DNA of 39,944 nucleotides from Comamonadaceae bacterium PBBC2 (lineage in GTDB: Bacteria; Pseudomonadota; Gammaproteobacteria; Burkholderiales; Burkholderiaceae_C). Location of the stretch: contig NKIO01000032.1 of the NCBI GenBank assembly GCA_002255935.1, positions 1-39,944 of the forward strand, given 5' to 3'. The notes beneath the pieces are model-generated. The model did no database searches, had not been told where the DNA came from, and was given only the letters and a program-made list of their open reading frames with translations. The translations under genes were made by a program, and so were the position numbers. How positions within the stretch are numbered: position 1 is the stretch's first letter; each line of letters opens with the position of its first letter. Shown piece after piece: positions 38,239 through 39,944 of the stretch.

Positions 38239-39234
38239 TCACTGGGCCTCGATCTTTCGCTCGGTCACGATGCGACTGAGCTGCCGAATTTCGCCGTCCA
38301 CGCGGCTTCGGAATTCTGCAGGCGTGCTGGCCTGCGGATGGCCGCCCCAGTCGGTCAGGCGTTGCTTGACCGCGGGCAACTCCAGCACGTTGCGCAGTTC
38401 ACGGTTGAGCCGCTCGATGACTGCTGGCGGCGTGCCTTTGGTGCCCGCAATGCCCAGCCATGAATCGAACACCACACCCGGAAAACTGTCGGCCACGGAG
38501 GGCACACCGGGCAAGGCGTTCTGGCCTGCAGGTGCGGTGGTGGCAAGCACGCGCACCCGGTTTTCCTTGAACAGCGGTACCGTGGTGGTCATGGTGTCGA
38601 TCATCACGTCCACACGACCGGCCAGCAGTTCCATCATCGGGGCCGTACCGCCTTTGAAGGGGACATGCGTGGCCACACCGCCGCTTTCGGCCATCAGCCA
38701 TTCGCCGAACAAATGCATGGCGGTGCCGACGCCCACCGAGGTGTAGGTGTAACGGTTGGGTTCGCTTCTCACGCGCTGGACGAAGTCACGGAACGAGGTG
38801 ATCGGCGAGTTGGGTTTGACCGACAGCGTGAGGGGGTAGGTGGTGACGGTGGACACCCAGGCAAAGTCATTGACCGCATCGAAGGGCAGATTCTTTTTCA
38901 TGGCGGCATTGCTCGAATGCCCGCTGGGCAGCAGCACCAGCGTGTAGCCGTCGGGTGTGGCCTTGGCCACCGCATCGGCGGCGATGTTGCCGCCTGCACC
39001 CGCACGGTTTTCCACCACCACAGGCTGGCCCAGCCGTTCGCCCAGTGGCGTGGCGATCAAGCGCGCCACCATGTCGCTGCTGCCACCAGGCGCAAAGCCC
39101 ACCAGCAGCTTGATGGGCCGTGTGGGCCAGGCGTCCTGCGCATGGGCCAGCCCCAGGCTGGCCATCAGGCCCAGGGCCAGACACCAGGTGCGGCCAAGGG
39201 CGCGCACGGGGGCGCGCATGGGTGAGTGGTTCAT
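38239..39234 (-). CDS. Bug-family tripartite tricarboxylate receptor (TctC-like)
   Basis: This is a periplasmic solute-binding protein of the Bug family, abundant in Burkholderiales, which bind carboxylates and related acids. From ATG 39234 it is 331 aa, with a Sec signal cleaved after AHA (residue 32). The mature protein starts QDAWPTRPIKLLVGFAPGGSSDMVAR, the standard Bug opening, with VVENRAGAGGNIAADAVAKATPDGYTL next and KGTPPAVIERLN near residue 265. AGGAGA lies about 9 bases before the ATG; the frame is open further upstream without support. No tctAB membrane genes are present. The neighbours suggest an organic-acid ligand, but it cannot be named. Confidence 0.93.
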   Translation of the reverse strand: MNHSPMRAPVRALGRTWCLALGLMASLGLAHAQDAWPTRPIKLLVGFAPGGSSDMVARLIATPLGERLGQPVVVENRAGAGGNIAADAVAKATPDGYTLVLLPSGHSSNAAMKKNLPFDAVNDFAWVSTVTTYPLTLSVKPNSPITSFRDFVQRVRSEPNRYTYTSVGVGTAMHLFGEWLMAESGGVATHVPFKGGTAPMMELLAGRVDVMIDTMTTTVPLFKENRVRVLATTAPAGQNALPGVPSVADSFPGVVFDSWLGIAGTKGTPPAVIERLNRELRNVLELPAVKQRLTDWGGHPQASTPAEFRSRVDGEIRQLSRIVTERKIEAQ

Positions 39235-39287
39235 CGCGTGTGTCTCCTGCGAATGGTTTGTGATGGATCGCGACGAGGACTTGCTGT

Positions 39288-39752
39288 TTACAAGGCCGCG
39301 TTGACGATTTTGCACACCGCCACGGTGGTGGCCACTTCCTTGCCGTCCTGAAGCAGTGTGCCCGTCACATGGCACACATCGCGTCCACGGCGCAGCATGT
39401 GCGCTTGGCCCTGCAGCGTGCCCACTTGCGCCGGGCGCAGGAAGGACACGTTCAGGCTCAGCGTGGCCACACCTTGCCCAGCCGCCAGTGTGGCGTCCAC
39501 CAGGCTGGCCGTCAGGTCATCGAGCATGGCGCTCAGCATGCCGCCTTGCACGGTGCCTGCAGGGTTGCGGAAGTGGGCTTGGGCTTCGTAGGTGGCACTC
39601 AGGGTGCCCGCAGTGGCGTTTACCGCGTCGATGCGGCTGCCCAGCAGCGTGAGCACTGGCGCAGGGGGCGTTTCGCCGCGCAGCATGCGACTGAAGTAGC
39701 CGTTTGCATCGGCCGTGGTGTGGGCAGGGATCATGCGTCGTTCAGGCGTCAT
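39288..39752 (-). CDS. PaaI-type hotdog-fold thioesterase
   Basis: This 154-aa product (from ATG 39752) looks like a PaaI/YdiI-type acyl-CoA thioesterase. The hotdog-fold signature is FRNPAGTVQGGMLSAMLDDLTASLVDATL (around residues 62-90), with the conserved Gly-Gly-Met segment and the Asp at the helix end. SLNVSFLRPAQVGTLQGQAHMLRRGRDV follows as expected. The start is uncertain: ATG 39752 overlaps the upstream gene by 11 bases, and ATG 39734 (148 aa) does not. Substrate unknown; probable role in clearing CoA intermediates of a catabolic route. Confidence 0.82.
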   Translation of the reverse strand: MTPERRMIPAHTTADANGYFSRMLRGETPPAPVLTLLGSRIDAVNATAGTLSATYEAQAHFRNPAGTVQGGMLSAMLDDLTASLVDATLAAGQGVATLSLNVSFLRPAQVGTLQGQAHMLRRGRDVCHVTGTLLQDGKEVATTVAVCKIVNAAL

Positions 39753-39944
39753 CACGGATGCCGTTGCGCAGCGTGCCGATGGCGTCCACCACGATCTCGC
39801 ACACATCGCCGGGCTTCATGAAGATTTGCGGTGTGCGCTTGTTGCCCACGCCGCCGGGTGTGCCGGTCACGATCACATCGCCGGGCGACAGCGGGATGAA
39901 GGTCGAGATGTAGGCGATCTGGCGCGGGATGCTGTGGATCATCT
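39742..39944 (-). CDS. Fumarylacetoacetate hydrolase-family protein, C-terminal part only
   Basis: Only the last 66 or so residues are in the window; the gene continues past its end. The stretch IAYISTFIPLSPGDVIVTGTPGGVGNK and then FMKPGDVCEIVVDAIGTLRN is the well-known C-terminus of FAH-family enzymes (hydrolases, isomerases or decarboxylases acting on 2-oxo acids and ring-opened aromatics). The frame is open to the edge. It overlaps the thioesterase gene by 11 bases, so the two are probably co-transcribed. Confidence 0.88.
   Translation of the reverse strand, partial: MIHSIPRQIAYISTFIPLSPGDVIVTGTPGGVGNKRTPQIFMKPGDVCEIVVDAIGTLRNGIRDDA

Overview
The window reads as an ordinary, gene-dense stretch of chromosome from a betaproteobacterium of the order Burkholderiales, most likely family Comamonadaceae. 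The grounds are the gene order mla–ibaG–murA–his–tat, the short HisG, petABC followed by sspAB, and the moderately GC-rich codon use. I cannot name a genus from sequence alone. I saw no insertion sequence, prophage, CRISPR array, rRNA operon or origin. No gene-free stretch exceeds 300 bases; the longest, about 220 bases, lies upstream of secA.

Layout. (1) 1-5.4 kb: the 3' part of gltB and all of gltD (glutamate synthase), closed by a strong terminator. (2) 5.5-9.4 kb: a complete Mla phospholipid-transport set in the order mlaF-E-D-A-C-B, with the outer-membrane lipoprotein gene mlaA inside the operon. (3) 9.5-12.7 kb: an ABC-2 type ATPase/permease pair, ibaG and murA. (4) 12.7-20.2 kb: hisG-D-C-B-H-A-F-I-E, with a hexose-6-phosphate mutarotase gene between hisA and hisF, then a small membrane protein and a HIT-family hydrolase. 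(5) 21.1-22.6 kb: tatABC. All genes from mlaF to tatC lie on the + strand with mostly tiny or overlapping junctions. (6) 22.7-26.2 kb: a membrane-anchored DegS-like protease (- strand), a Nif3-like protein, pdxA, and mscL (- strand). (7) 26.3-30.3 kb: petABC (cytochrome bc1) and sspAB. (8) 30.4-33.8 kb: tRNA-Thr(UGU), a DUF721/DciA-like gene (- strand) and secA. (9) 33.8-36.8 kb: argJ, a DUF815 ATPase, a MutT-type Nudix hydrolase and a DUF1841 gene (- strand). (10) 37-39.9 kb: a PcaF-like thiolase, then on the - strand a Bug-type solute receptor, a hotdog thioesterase and the 3' end of a fumarylacetoacetate-hydrolase family gene.

How the genes fit together. Much of the window concerns the envelope and export: Mla keeps outer-membrane lipid asymmetry, MurA opens peptidoglycan synthesis, Sec and Tat move proteins, and the bc1 complex depends on export of its Rieske subunit. 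Two proteins here carry Tat-like signals: MlaC (RR) and the Rieske protein (a KR variant). The his genes form a nearly complete histidine pathway, but the short HisG implies a HisZ encoded elsewhere and no histidinol-phosphate phosphatase is present. Only the last 3 kb looks like accessory catabolism.

I found no convincing undescribed biological system. The points most worth a second look are the terminator that abuts the mlaF start, the KR signal of the Rieske protein, the unknown substrate of the ABC pair inside the mla–murA block, and an AT-rich inverted repeat in the thiolase promoter region.
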